64,000 bases of DNA from assembly GCA_035606695.1 (NCBI GenBank), contig DATNEW010000050.1, forward strand, positions 212,118 through 276,117, read 5' to 3'. Within the stretch, counting starts at the first letter, position 1. Each line of letters opens with the position of its first letter. Shown piece by piece: positions 33,263-41,755 of this stretch. This DNA comes from Gemmatimonadaceae bacterium (GTDB taxonomy: Bacteria > Gemmatimonadota > Gemmatimonadetes > Gemmatimonadales > Gemmatimonadaceae). The translations under genes were made by a program, and so were the position numbers. The notes beneath the pieces were generated by a model. It had not been told where the DNA came from. It ran no database searches and saw only the letters and a program-made list of their open reading frames with translations.

Positions 33263-35077
33263 ATGACCACTCCAGTCGGCGGACTGTTTTCCGCCTTGCC
33301 CGCGTCCGATACGACGCCGAACGCCCGCGACGCGCGCGCCGATGCTGCCGCGCCGTCGTTTGCGGGACTTCTGGCGGGTGTGATGTTCGCCGCGGCGCCC
33401 AAGCTTCAGGCGGCGCCGGCGACTGTCGCCGGCACGTCGGAGCTCGACCAGCAGGACGCGACGGGCGTCGACGATGACGCGACCGGATCCACCGGAAAGG
33501 ACAAGTCCACCGGCAGCGATCCGGTGCATGGGGCACTGGCGACGGTGCTCCCAACGTCGCCCAACGACATCGTTCGTTCGGTGGCGGCGCTCGACCCCGC
33601 GCTGCAAGCCAAGCTGTCGCGCGTGATTCAACGCGTGCAGAGCGAAACCGGCCACGAAGTCGAAGTGGCCGAGACGTTCCGCACGCAGTCGCGCCAGGAT
33701 GCGCTGTACGAGCAGGGCCGGGATACGGCCGGCCCCGTCGTTACCTGGACGCACAACTCGAAGCACACGCAGGGCCGCGCCGTCGATCTCATTCTCGACG
33801 GAGGCAAGGCGGGGCCGAACGCCTACGCGGCGCTGCAGCGCATCGCGAACGAAGAAGGGTTGCACACGCTCGGCGCGCGCGACCCGGGCCACCTCGAGCT
33901 GCCCGGCACCGGCGCGGCCGTCGATGAGACATCTCTAATGCCCGACGCGCCGGCTGACGCGACAGGCCCGGGTGGAGTGTCGATCGCGCGGTTGGCCCAG
34001 CTGGCGCCGGTGTCCAACATCAAGATCGCGCAGCCCAGCGGAGTGGCTCGTGTCGCGCAGGTCGCGCAGGTGGCCTCGACCGCGCGCGTTGCGCAGGTCG
34101 CGCAGCCCGGCCAGATCGCTCGCGTTGCCCAAGCGGCGGCGCCAGATGCATCGGCGCGTCCGGCGGCCGTGCGAGCGAATCCCACAACCTCCATGAACTC
34201 GGCATCGGCCAACACTGAATTCGCGAACGCCGCAACGACGCATGCGCACGTGGCGTACGCGACGGCTGCGAATGCAACGTCGATGAAGGCAACCGCGGCG
34301 AATCCGGCATCGGTGGCTGCGAGCCAGCTGACCTCGAATGCGGCGAATGCCGCGAATGCTCATCGTGCGAACGCCTCGCAGCCCGCGTTGCCGACGTCGG
34401 CGAACGTGCCGGGCAAGGCAACGCCGAACGCCGCGACGCATTCCGCGATCGCCGCCACCGCGCGCAACGGTGCGCGCGGCCAGAACACCGGCGACCAGGC
34501 GAACGACAGCGGCACGCAGAGTGATTCGCGCGGTCGTTATGGCTCGCTCGGCGCATTTCCGATGCGCGACACGACATCGAATCAATTCTCGACCGGCACG
34601 GTGGCGCCGGCGTCCGGGACGGACGCCGCAGCGCGGGCCGAGCACGTTCAGTCGGTCATGGACAACGCACCGGCGCGTCCGCTGTCGCACATCACGATGT
34701 CCGTCGACGCCGGCAACGGCAACACGGATCAGATTCACGTCGCGCTCCGCGGGTCGTCGCTCGATACGACGATCAACGCGGCGGATCTGCGCGGCGCGCA
34801 AGCGATGAGCGCGCGCAGCGATGAGCTCGTACGCGCGTTGACGAAGGACGGCATGCAGGTCGACTCGGTGCGCGTCCGCGCGGCGACCGATCAGGGCGGC
34901 ATCGCCGCCGCCGCGGGTTCGCAGGCCGGCCAGAACTCCGGCGACGCGTCGAATCAATCGCGCTTCCAGCGCAGCGATGCGTGGCAGCAACAGCAGGATC
35001 AACGAGAGCGGCAGCAAACGCAGCAGGATCGCCAGAGCCGCCAGCAACAGCGCGAACAGCGCGGAGGCCGCAAGTAA
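33263..35077 (+). CDS. fliK: Hook-length control protein FliK with an embedded M15-type peptidase domain
   Basis: 604 residues (ATG; a GTG one codon earlier is possible). Residues about 105-215 form an M15/VanY-like D,D- or L,D-peptidase domain: GHEVEVAETFRTQSRQDALY, zinc motif SKHTQGRAVDL (His168, Asp175) and GHLEL (His210). Then a long Ala/Val/Asn-rich spacer with VAQVA-type repeats. The C-terminal FliK domain is QIHVALRGSSLDTTINAADL, followed by ELVRALTKDGMQVDSVRVRA and a Gln/Arg-rich tail. Placed exactly where fliK belongs, before flgD/flgE. A plausible wall-opening activity for rod passage, since FlgJ here has no muramidase domain. Confidence 0.85.
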   Translation: MTTPVGGLFSALPASDTTPNARDARADAAAPSFAGLLAGVMFAAAPKLQAAPATVAGTSELDQQDATGVDDDATGSTGKDKSTGSDPVHGALATVLPTSPNDIVRSVAALDPALQAKLSRVIQRVQSETGHEVEVAETFRTQSRQDALYEQGRDTAGPVVTWTHNSKHTQGRAVDLILDGGKAGPNAYAALQRIANEEGLHTLGARDPGHLELPGTGAAVDETSLMPDAPADATGPGGVSIARLAQLAPVSNIKIAQPSGVARVAQVAQVASTARVAQVAQPGQIARVAQAAAPDASARPAAVRANPTTSMNSASANTEFANAATTHAHVAYATAANATSMKATAANPASVAASQLTSNAANAANAHRANASQPALPTSANVPGKATPNAATHSAIAATARNGARGQNTGDQANDSGTQSDSRGRYGSLGAFPMRDTTSNQFSTGTVAPASGTDAAARAEHVQSVMDNAPARPLSHITMSVDAGNGNTDQIHVALRGSSLDTTINAADLRGAQAMSARSDELVRALTKDGMQVDSVRVRAATDQGGIAAAAGSQAGQNSGDASNQSRFQRSDAWQQQQDQRERQQTQQDRQSRQQQREQRGGRK

Positions 35078-35796
35078 TGGTCACGTCCACGACGACCACC
35101 ACCACGCCGACGCTGCCGGTGGCTCCGGCGGCGCCGACAAATCCCGCCGCCGCGGCCGCCGCGGCGACGACGCAGGCCGCCGCACCAGGCGGCGCGATGG
35201 ATAAGAACGCGTTCCTGAAGCTGCTGGTGGCGCAGATGCAGAATCAGGATCCGATGAATCCGATGGACGGCACGCAGATGGCCACGCAGCTCGCGCAGTT
35301 CTCGAGTCTCGAGCAGCTGCAGAACATCAACGAGACGCTCACCAACCAGCAGACCTCGTCGACATCGCTGCTCGGCGCGGTGCAGGCTACGTCGGCGATC
35401 AATACCATCGGCCACACCGTCATGGCGACCGGCAACGGTCTCCAGCTCGGCGGCACGGACGGCGCGACGAGCGTCACCGCGGACATTGCGGCGAACGGCG
35501 CGAGCGCGACGCTTCACATTCTCGATGCGTCGGGCAAGGAAGTCGGCACGCGCGACCTCGGCGCCGTGAGCGCCGGCTCGCAGCAGACCATCACCCTCGG
35601 TTCGGCGGCGGACAACTTGCCGGCCGGCAACTACACCTACTCGATCGACGTGAAGGCCGCCGACGGCAGCGCCGTCTCGGTGCAGACCTACACGACCGGT
35701 CGTGTGACCGGCGTCAGCTCGGGAACGTCGGGCCTCACGCTCACCGTCGCCGGCACGAACGTCCCGTACGCGAACGTCATCAAGATCTTGAATTAA
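35077..35796 (+). CDS. flgD: Hook cap protein FlgD
   Basis: 239 residues from the ATG overlapping the fliK stop (TAATG). Thr/Pro/Ala-rich start, then the FlgD signature FLKLLVAQMQNQDPMNPMDGTQMATQLAQFSSLEQL, then an FnIII/tudor-like domain (ATLHILDASGKEVGTRDLGAVSAG). Scaffold for hook polymerisation. Confidence 0.95.
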   Translation: MVTSTTTTTTPTLPVAPAAPTNPAAAAAAATTQAAAPGGAMDKNAFLKLLVAQMQNQDPMNPMDGTQMATQLAQFSSLEQLQNINETLTNQQTSSTSLLGAVQATSAINTIGHTVMATGNGLQLGGTDGATSVTADIAANGASATLHILDASGKEVGTRDLGAVSAGSQQTITLGSAADNLPAGNYTYSIDVKAADGSAVSVQTYTTGRVTGVSSGTSGLTLTVAGTNVPYANVIKILN

Positions 35797-35878
35797 CGAA
35801 CCAGAACACGCCGCACCGCCTCCCTCACGACGGCTCGCGGCCGACCCGCCTCTTCTTCCCTCTTCCCAGGATTCATCA

Positions 35879-37204
35879 ATGCTTCGCTCGCTCTCATCGG
35901 CGGTCACCGGTCTGAAGAACCAGCAGACCCACATGGACGTAATCGGCAATAACATCGCCAACGTCAACACCGTCGCGTTCAAGTCCGGCCGCGTCACGTT
36001 CAAGGAAGGCTTCGCGCAGCTCATCTCGAGCGCCAGCCGCCCCGACACGAACGTCGGCGGCGTCAACCCGGTGCAGGTCGGACTGGGCTCGGCGATCGGC
36101 ACGATCGACACCGCGTTCACGCAGGGCAACCTCGAGACGACCGGCAACACCACCGATCTCGCAATTCAGGGCAACTCGTTCTTCGTCGTGAAGAAGGGCG
36201 CCGAGACGCTGTACACGCGCGCCGGCAACTTCCAGCTCGACTCCGACGGCTCGCTCGTGTCGGGCGACAACGGCTATCACGTGCAGGGCCAGATGGCCGT
36301 GGGCGGCAAGCTCCAGCCGAACCTGACCAACATCACCATTCCGTTCGGCCAGACGGCGCCGGCCAGCGCGACGACCACGATCAAGATCGGCGGCAATCTC
36401 GATGCGTCGGCCGGCATCTTCGACAAGGGCGCGGCCGCGACCCTCGATCCGCTCGATGCGACGCAGCGCGCGCTGCCGCAGAACGCGGACTCGTTCAAGG
36501 ATCTGTCGATCAACGCCTACGATTCGCTCGGCAACAAGCACCAGGTGAAGATGGTCATGTGGAAGACCGCGGCCGACAAGTGGGATTGGAAGATCGATCC
36601 GTCGGGCTTGGACATCACGGCCGCCGGCGTGACGGAAGTGGGCAGCCCCACGCACCCGATTACGTTCAAGTCGGACGGCACGGTCGACACGACGGCACCG
36701 TTCGTTCCGCCGGAGATCAAGTTCACGCCGAACTCGGGCGCCGCGACGGTGGACATCAAGATCGATCTCGGCAGCGGCATGAGCGGCCTGTCGCAGTTCG
36801 CCGGCTCGGCGAACGCCGTCATGAACGATCAGGACGGCTTCAGCAACGGCACGCTGCAGGGCTACACGATCGATGCGAGCGGCACGGTCGTCGGTTCGTT
36901 CACGAACGGCACGACGCAGACGCTGGGGCAGATCGCGCTGGCTGATTTCAACAACCCGACGGGCCTCAATCGCGTCGGCGACAACATGTACTCCTCGACG
37001 TCGAACTCGGGTGAAGGCGTGGTCGGCTATGCAGGTTCGGGCAATGCGTCGAGCATCGCGAGCGGCGCGCTCGAGATGTCGAACGTCGACCTGGCGCGCG
37101 AGTTCACGGACATGATCGTTGCGCAGCGCGGGTTCCAGGCGAACGGTCGCGTCATCACGACGTCGGACCAGATGCTTCAGGAGCTGGTGCAGCTGAAGCA
37201 GTAG
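35879..37204 (+). CDS. flgE: Flagellar hook protein FlgE
   Basis: 441 residues: N-terminal MLRSLSSAVTGLKNQQTHMDVIGNNIANVNTVAFK, hook domains with GNSFFVVKKGAETLYTRAGNFQLDSDG, and C-terminal LEMSNVDLAREFTDMIVAQRGFQANGRVITTSDQML. AGGA lies 7 bases before the ATG. The stop codon coincides with the left end of the inverted-repeat element that follows. Confidence 0.97.
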   Translation: MLRSLSSAVTGLKNQQTHMDVIGNNIANVNTVAFKSGRVTFKEGFAQLISSASRPDTNVGGVNPVQVGLGSAIGTIDTAFTQGNLETTGNTTDLAIQGNSFFVVKKGAETLYTRAGNFQLDSDGSLVSGDNGYHVQGQMAVGGKLQPNLTNITIPFGQTAPASATTTIKIGGNLDASAGIFDKGAAATLDPLDATQRALPQNADSFKDLSINAYDSLGNKHQVKMVMWKTAADKWDWKIDPSGLDITAAGVTEVGSPTHPITFKSDGTVDTTAPFVPPEIKFTPNSGAATVDIKIDLGSGMSGLSQFAGSANAVMNDQDGFSNGTLQGYTIDASGTVVGSFTNGTTQTLGQIALADFNNPTGLNRVGDNMYSSTSNSGEGVVGYAGSGNASSIASGALEMSNVDLAREFTDMIVAQRGFQANGRVITTSDQMLQELVQLKQ

Positions 37205-37280
37205 CGATGAGCGTTAGGTGATGGGCGTTGGGCGATGGGCGTGAACGGCTCGCTTGACGCCCAATCGCTCGGGTAGGCAG

Positions 37281-37324
37281 AAATGGCCGCTGACAGGTAG
37301 GAATTTCCTGCCGGGCGGCCATTT
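37281..37324 (+). terminator. Hairpin terminator of the flgB-flgE operon
   Basis: 10-bp stem AAATGGCCGC / GCGGCCATTT with an inner stem (CAGG...CCTG) and short TTTGTGTT downstream. 77 bases after the flgE stop, inside the MITE-like element. Confidence 0.65.
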
Positions 37325-37349
37325 GTGTTCGTGGTGGCAAGGGTAGAAT
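37323..37349 (+). promoter_or_regulatory. Candidate promoter for the fliL-fliA operon
   Basis: TTGTGT, 15 bases, TAGAAT, right after the hairpin. The flgF operon has TTGCCT, 15 bases, TAGAAT. The shared unusual 15-base spacing supports a real but weak or activator-dependent promoter. Confidence 0.4.
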
Positions 37350-37400
37350 GAAAACTTTCGTTTCCATTGTAACTCACTCTATCTGAGTGACTTACGCACA

Positions 37401-37434
37401 CACCCAGCGCCCATCTCCCATCGCCCATCGCTAG
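37401..37434 (+). repeat. CGCCCAT-type heptamer array before fliL
   Basis: Degenerate heptamers CCCAGCG, CCCATCT, CCCATCG, CCCATCG; also the right end of the MITE-like element. Related arrays directly precede fliR, flgG and motA. Confidence 0.7.
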
Positions 37435-37520
37435 GCATGGGCCCTGCTTTTTCCGGTGCCGCAACTCCCTCCTTCGCACGTCCCGCCGGCACCATCCCTC
37501 CCGCCTTCCCCCGTCGACCC

Positions 37521-38021
37521 ATGGCGACTCAAGCCATCGAACAGGTCCCCGAAACAGACGCAGCAGCCGCCGAACCCAAGAAGGGCAAGGGGCTGGTGCT
37601 CATTCTCGCGCTCGCCGGCATTCTCGCCGGCGCCGGCGCTGGACTCTTCGCCCTCGGTCCCATGCTCGCCAAGGGTCACGCCGCCAAAGCCGCGCCCAAA
37701 AAGGCCGAGGAATCCGCGAGCGCGATCGACCACGCGATCGAGAACCTCGTGCTCAACCCCGCTGGTAGCGGCGGCACCCGGTTCCTCATGATGACCGCCA
37801 CCTTCGAGCTGAAGGACGGCACCGGCGAGCAGATGATGAAGGACAGGGAAGCCGAAGTGCGCGATCGCATCCTGGCGCTCATGGGCAAGAAGACGGTCGA
37901 CGAGCTGGCGGACATCAGTCACCGCGACGAGCTGAAGAAAGAAGTCCTCGACGCCGTCGGTCCCGTGTTCCCGAAAGGCACCGTGCTCAAGGTCTTCTTT
38001 CCGCAGTTCGTGATCCAATGA
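37521..38021 (+). CDS. fliL: Flagellar basal-body-associated protein FliL
   Basis: 166 residues from the ATG at 37521. One membrane helix at about 25-46 (GLVLILALAGILAGAGAGLFAL), then the periplasmic FliL domain: AIDHAIENLVLNPAGSGGTRFLMMTATFEL and KKEVLDAVGPVFPKGTVLKVFFPQFVIQ. It forms a ring around the stator. The frame is open 28 codons upstream, but that part is Pro-rich and lies at the heptamer array. Overlaps fliM by ATGA. Confidence 0.9.
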   Translation: MATQAIEQVPETDAAAAEPKKGKGLVLILALAGILAGAGAGLFALGPMLAKGHAAKAAPKKAEESASAIDHAIENLVLNPAGSGGTRFLMMTATFELKDGTGEQMMKDREAEVRDRILALMGKKTVDELADISHRDELKKEVLDAVGPVFPKGTVLKVFFPQFVIQ

Positions 38022-39064
38022 GCGCACCTCGTCCGACGCGCTCCACGGAGCAGATCACACAGCAGCTGTCGCAGAACGACATCGATCGCCTGATGCGCGG
38101 CGAGGCCGCGGAAGCGCCGGTCATTCCGCGCCCGCAGCAGGATGTCCAGGTCTACGACTTCCGCCGCCCGCACCGCGTCTCCAAGGAGCGGTTGCACGTG
38201 CTCGAGGCGATGTACAGCCGCCTCGTGAAGTCGCTCGAAGGATGGCTCATGGGCCGCGTGCGCGGCGTCGTCGATCTCAAGCTCGAGAGCGTCGAGCAGA
38301 TCTCGTTCGGCGAATACGTGCTGTCGCTGCCGCCGAGCTGCAATTCGTTCATCGCGGACATCAAGGACAAGAGCGGCGCGGACGCGGTGGGCGAGCAGGC
38401 CGTGATCGACATCGGCCGCGAGCTCGCCTACTTCCTCGTCGACCGGCTGTTCGGCGGCGGCGCGGAGACGACGATCCTCGATCGCGCCCTGACGCCGATC
38501 GAGCGCCTCGCGGTGCGTGTGGTCGCCGAACGCGTCATGGCGCTCGTGCAGGAAATCTGGGAAGACCACGTCGAGCTCGAGCTCACGCTGTCGGGCTTCG
38601 AGTCCATTCCAGAAATCATACAGGCGGCGGCGCGTGAAGCGCCGGTGCTCGTCACCAACATCACCGCGCGTTTCGCGGGCACGGAGAGTCTGGTCTCGAT
38701 CGCGGTGCCGCTTTCGGTGCTCGAAAAATTCTTCGTCATGAACAGCGCGAGCGCGCGCGCGCACCAGGCGCGGCGCGAGCCGCCCGGACAACGCGCGATC
38801 AGCGAGGGCGCGTTGCGCGCGACGCGCGTCGAGATGTCGGCGCGACTGCCCGAGTTCCGGCTGTCGATGCGCGACATCGCGGGGCTCAAGGCCGGCAGCA
38901 TGCTGTCGACCGGCATTCCGATCGATACGACCGTCAACCTGCTCGTTGGCAATTCGCCGCGCTTCAAGACGAGCGCGGGCCGCGTCGGCCGCAAGCTCGC
39001 CGTGCGTGTGCTCGAGCCGCTCAGTGCTGAACCCCTTCCGACTTCTGTGGACGACAAGCCATGA
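38018..39064 (+). CDS. fliM: Motor switch protein FliM
   Basis: 348 residues. The N-terminal CheY-P docking motif QQLSQNDIDRLM is followed by the CheC-like middle domain (LHVLEAMYSRLVKSLEGWL, FGEYVLSLPPSCNSF, VDRLFGGGAE) and a C-terminal SpoA domain (FRLSMRDIAGLKAGSML). Overlaps fliN by ATGA. Confidence 0.96.
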   Translation: MSAPRPTRSTEQITQQLSQNDIDRLMRGEAAEAPVIPRPQQDVQVYDFRRPHRVSKERLHVLEAMYSRLVKSLEGWLMGRVRGVVDLKLESVEQISFGEYVLSLPPSCNSFIADIKDKSGADAVGEQAVIDIGRELAYFLVDRLFGGGAETTILDRALTPIERLAVRVVAERVMALVQEIWEDHVELELTLSGFESIPEIIQAAAREAPVLVTNITARFAGTESLVSIAVPLSVLEKFFVMNSASARAHQARREPPGQRAISEGALRATRVEMSARLPEFRLSMRDIAGLKAGSMLSTGIPIDTTVNLLVGNSPRFKTSAGRVGRKLAVRVLEPLSAEPLPTSVDDKP

Positions 39065-39417
39065 ATCAGTCCGAAATCGACGCGCTCACCAACGCCGCGG
39101 GCCAGGTCGCGCCGCCGCCGCTCGAAGAGTTCCAGAACAGTCCGACCGCCGGCACCGAAGTGCCGATCTCGATGTTGATGGACCTGACGCTGCCGCTGTC
39201 CATCGAGCTCGGACGCACGCGGATGACGGTGCAGGAAATCCTGCGCCTGGGCCGCGGATCGGTGGTGCAGCTCGAGCGTCTCGCCGGTGAGCCGATCGAC
39301 CTCTTCGTTGCCGACCGCCGTTTCGCGGAAGGCGAAGTCGTGGTGCTCGGTGAGCACTTCGGCGTTCGCATCACGCGCATCATCTCCTCGCTGCCCGCGA
39401 CCGAGGGCAACGCGTGA
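39061..39417 (+). CDS. fliN: Motor switch protein FliN
   Basis: 118 residues: a short acidic N-terminus and the SpoA domain (LMDLTLPLSIELGRTRMTVQ, VVQLERLAGEPIDLFVADRRFAEGEVVVLGEHFGVRITRI). Part of the C-ring lower rim and export docking. GTGA overlap with the fliO-fliP fusion. Confidence 0.96.
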   Translation: MNQSEIDALTNAAGQVAPPPLEEFQNSPTAGTEVPISMLMDLTLPLSIELGRTRMTVQEILRLGRGSVVQLERLAGEPIDLFVADRRFAEGEVVVLGEHFGVRITRIISSLPATEGNA

Positions 39418-40673
39418 CGTTTGGGTCGGTGATGGGTGTGCTGTTCACGCTGGGCTTCGTCCTCGCGCTGCTCGGCATCGCTCTCAAGCTGCTTCGTCGT
39501 TTCGCGCCGACGTCGTCGTCCGGCACCTCGCTTCGTATGGAAGTGGTGCAGCGGCTCGCGCTCGGTCCCAAGCAAGGCATTGCCGTGATTCGCGTCGGCG
39601 AGCGCGTCGTCGCCGTGTCGGTTGGTGAAGGCGGCGTCAATCGCCTATTCGAGCTCGAGGCCGCTGAAGTCGCGAATACGACGTCGGGAAGCCGTCCAGC
39701 AACGATCGGAAGCGGCGAGTCGGAGTTTCCGACACGACGTCCGGTGTCGCCGCTCGACTTCAAGGCCGCGTTCAAGGGCGCGCTCAAGACGGCGGGACTC
39801 GTCGTCGTGTTCGCGATCGCGTCGTCGACGCTCGCGCGCGCGCAAACGCCCAAGCCGACCACGCAGGCGCAGCGCGCCAACATCGTGGCCCAGGCGGTTG
39901 CGGGCACGAAGGCCGGAACGAGCGCGGGGGCATCGCCCGCCGACATCGTGCAGCGTCTCGCGGCGAGCGCCACGACGAGCTCCATGCTGACCGGTGCGAA
40001 GGGTGCGCCGCAGATGGACATCAAGGTCGGCAACGGCGACGGGCTGCACCTGAGTGGTACGGTGGGTATCGTCGTGATGATGGGTCTCATGACCCTCTTG
40101 CCGACGCTGCTGCTGATGATGACGGGATTTACCAGAATCCTCATCGTCCTCAACTTCCTCAAACAAGCGCTCGGCACGCAGACGTCGCCGCCGGCGCAGC
40201 TCGTCGCCGCGCTCGCGCTCTTGCTCACGGGCTTCGTGATGGCGCCGACCTTGAGCGAGTTCAATCGCACGGCGCTCACGCCATGGATGGACGGCCAGAT
40301 CGACCAGGCCCAGATGATGGATCTTGGCGTGAAGCCGTTTCGCGCCTTCATGCTGAAGCAGGTGCGTCCGCAGGACGTCGAGACGTTCGTGCGCATGAGC
40401 CACACGCCGGCGCCGGCGTCGATCGCCGACGTGCCGACCGTCACGCTGACCTCCGCGTTCGTGATCAGCGAGCTGCGCACCGCGTTTCAGATCGGTTTCG
40501 CGCTCTTCCTGCCGTTCATCGTGATCGACGTCGCCGTGTCTTCGGTGTTGATGAGCATGGGCATGTTCATGCTCCCGCCCGCGATGATCTCGCTGCCGTT
40601 CAAGCTGCTGCTCTTCGTGTTGGTCGATGGCTGGTCCCTGATCGTTCAGAGCCTTGTCACAAGCTTCAAATAA
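39414..40673 (+). CDS. fliP: FliO-FliP fusion, flagellar export gate
   Basis: 419 residues in one frame. Residues 1-85 are FliO-like: helix at about 5-27, then the cytoplasmic MEVVQRLALGPKQGIAVIRVGERVVAVSVGEGGV. A linker of about 35 residues leads to a second hydrophobic signal-like helix (about 124-143, ending ARAQ). The FliP core (about 207-419) reads LLPTLLLMMTGFTRILIVLNFLKQALGTQTSPPAQ, then MLPPAMISLPFKLLLFVLVDGW. FliO is normally a separate chaperone of the FliP ring. No stop or start at the junction was seen; an internal start for FliP alone cannot be excluded. Confidence 0.92.
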   Translation: MTFGSVMGVLFTLGFVLALLGIALKLLRRFAPTSSSGTSLRMEVVQRLALGPKQGIAVIRVGERVVAVSVGEGGVNRLFELEAAEVANTTSGSRPATIGSGESEFPTRRPVSPLDFKAAFKGALKTAGLVVVFAIASSTLARAQTPKPTTQAQRANIVAQAVAGTKAGTSAGASPADIVQRLAASATTSSMLTGAKGAPQMDIKVGNGDGLHLSGTVGIVVMMGLMTLLPTLLLMMTGFTRILIVLNFLKQALGTQTSPPAQLVAALALLLTGFVMAPTLSEFNRTALTPWMDGQIDQAQMMDLGVKPFRAFMLKQVRPQDVETFVRMSHTPAPASIADVPTVTLTSAFVISELRTAFQIGFALFLPFIVIDVAVSSVLMSMGMFMLPPAMISLPFKLLLFVLVDGWSLIVQSLVTSFK

Positions 40674-40676
40674 TCC

Positions 40677-40946
40677 ATGTCTCACGCTCTCGTCGTCGAT
40701 CTCGCGCGCAACGCCATCATGCTGGCCTTGCTCATCTCGGGGCCCATGCTCGTCGTGGCGCTGCTCGTTGGCCTCACCGTCAGCGTGCTTCAGGCGGTGA
40801 CGCAGATCCAGGAACAAACGCTGGCGTTCGTGCCGAAGCTGGTCGGCGTCAGCGCGGTTTTTCTCATCGCCCTTCCGTGGGTGATCCAGCTGCTCGTGAA
40901 ATACACCACTGAGTTATTCAGAAGTCTTCCGTCGTTGATCTCGTAG
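40677..40946 (+). CDS. fliQ: Flagellar export gate protein FliQ
   Basis: 89 residues, two membrane helices: ALVVDLARNAIMLALLISGPMLVVALLVGLTVSVLQAVTQIQEQTL and AVFLIALPWVIQLLVKY. Family length and place between fliP and fliR are typical. Confidence 0.95.
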   Translation: MSHALVVDLARNAIMLALLISGPMLVVALLVGLTVSVLQAVTQIQEQTLAFVPKLVGVSAVFLIALPWVIQLLVKYTTELFRSLPSLIS

Positions 40947-40953
40947 TTCTCCA

Positions 40954-40978
40954 CCGCCCATCGCCCAGCGCCCAGCGC
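40954..40978 (+). repeat. CGCCCAT/CGCCCAG heptamer array abutting the fliR start
   Basis: CGCCCAT, CGCCCAG, CGCCCAG in direct tandem, ending at the base before the fliR ATG. It takes the place of a Shine-Dalgarno sequence. Confidence 0.75.
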
Positions 40979-41755
40979 ATGTTCGATCTCTTCGCCCCCG
41001 GCTCCTTCCAGACGTTCGTGCTGCTCGCCGCACGCATCGGGGGCTTGGTCACGATCGCACCCGTCTTCTCCACGAAGACGGTGCCCGTGATGCTGCGCGC
41101 GGGAATCACGATTCTGCTGACCGTGCTGTTGCAGCCGATTGCGCTGGCGTCGGCCACCGGCATTCCGCGCATCACGCCCGAGACGTTCATGGCGGAGATG
41201 TTGATCGGATTCGCGCTTGGACTGGGCGCCGCGTTGCTCGTCGGCGCGGCGTCGGTGGCCGGTGACCTCATCGGCACGCAGATCGGCCTGTCGGGCGCAG
41301 CGATCCTCGACCCCATCAACAACACGTCCGAAAACGTGCTCGGCTCGTTCGGCAATCTGTTCGCGATCACGATGATGCTGGCCGTCGATGGGCATCTCGT
41401 CATGATCGACGCCGTCGCGCGCAGCGCACATCTGATTCCCGTCGGCAGCGGCGCGCATGCGTTGGGTCTCTTGTCCATGGTGCGCGGCGCGAGTGTGCTG
41501 TTCTCGCTCGGGCTTCAATTCGCGGCGCCGGTCATCGCCGCGGTGCTCGTCGCCAACACGGCGCTCGCGATTCTTTCGCGCGCCGCGCCGGCGCTCAATC
41601 TGTTGTCCGTCGCCTTCCCGATTCAGATCGGCATTGGCCTCTTCGCGCTCGCCGCGTCGATTCCGTTCATCGGCGCGTTCTACCACGGCTGGTCCGGGGT
41701 GTACAACAACGCGCTCGATCACGTCTTCAGTGCGCTCATGCGGGGGACGGCGTAA
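40979..41755 (+). CDS. fliR: Flagellar export gate protein FliR
   Basis: 258 residues, six hydrophobic segments; FliR motifs FQTFVLLAARIGGLVTIAPVF, ALGLGAALLVGAASVAGDLIGTQIG, IQIGIGLFALAASIPFIG. No Shine-Dalgarno: a heptamer array abuts the ATG. Stop overlaps the flhB start (TAATG). Confidence 0.94.
   Translation: MFDLFAPGSFQTFVLLAARIGGLVTIAPVFSTKTVPVMLRAGITILLTVLLQPIALASATGIPRITPETFMAEMLIGFALGLGAALLVGAASVAGDLIGTQIGLSGAAILDPINNTSENVLGSFGNLFAITMMLAVDGHLVMIDAVARSAHLIPVGSGAHALGLLSMVRGASVLFSLGLQFAAPVIAAVLVANTALAILSRAAPALNLLSVAFPIQIGIGLFALAASIPFIGAFYHGWSGVYNNALDHVFSALMRGTA

Larger units (their letters stand above)
37202..37434. mobile_element. MITE-like element with imperfect terminal inverted repeats
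   Basis: The left end TAGCGATGAGCG (starting at the flgE stop) and the right end, whose complement begins TAGCGATGGGCG, match over about 31 bases with six mismatches, enclosing about 170 bases. It carries a strong hairpin and a candidate promoter but no gene. The ends are built from GGGCGAT/GGGCGTT-like heptamers. No clear target-site duplication. It occupies most of the gene-free stretch 37205-37520. Confidence 0.5.
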
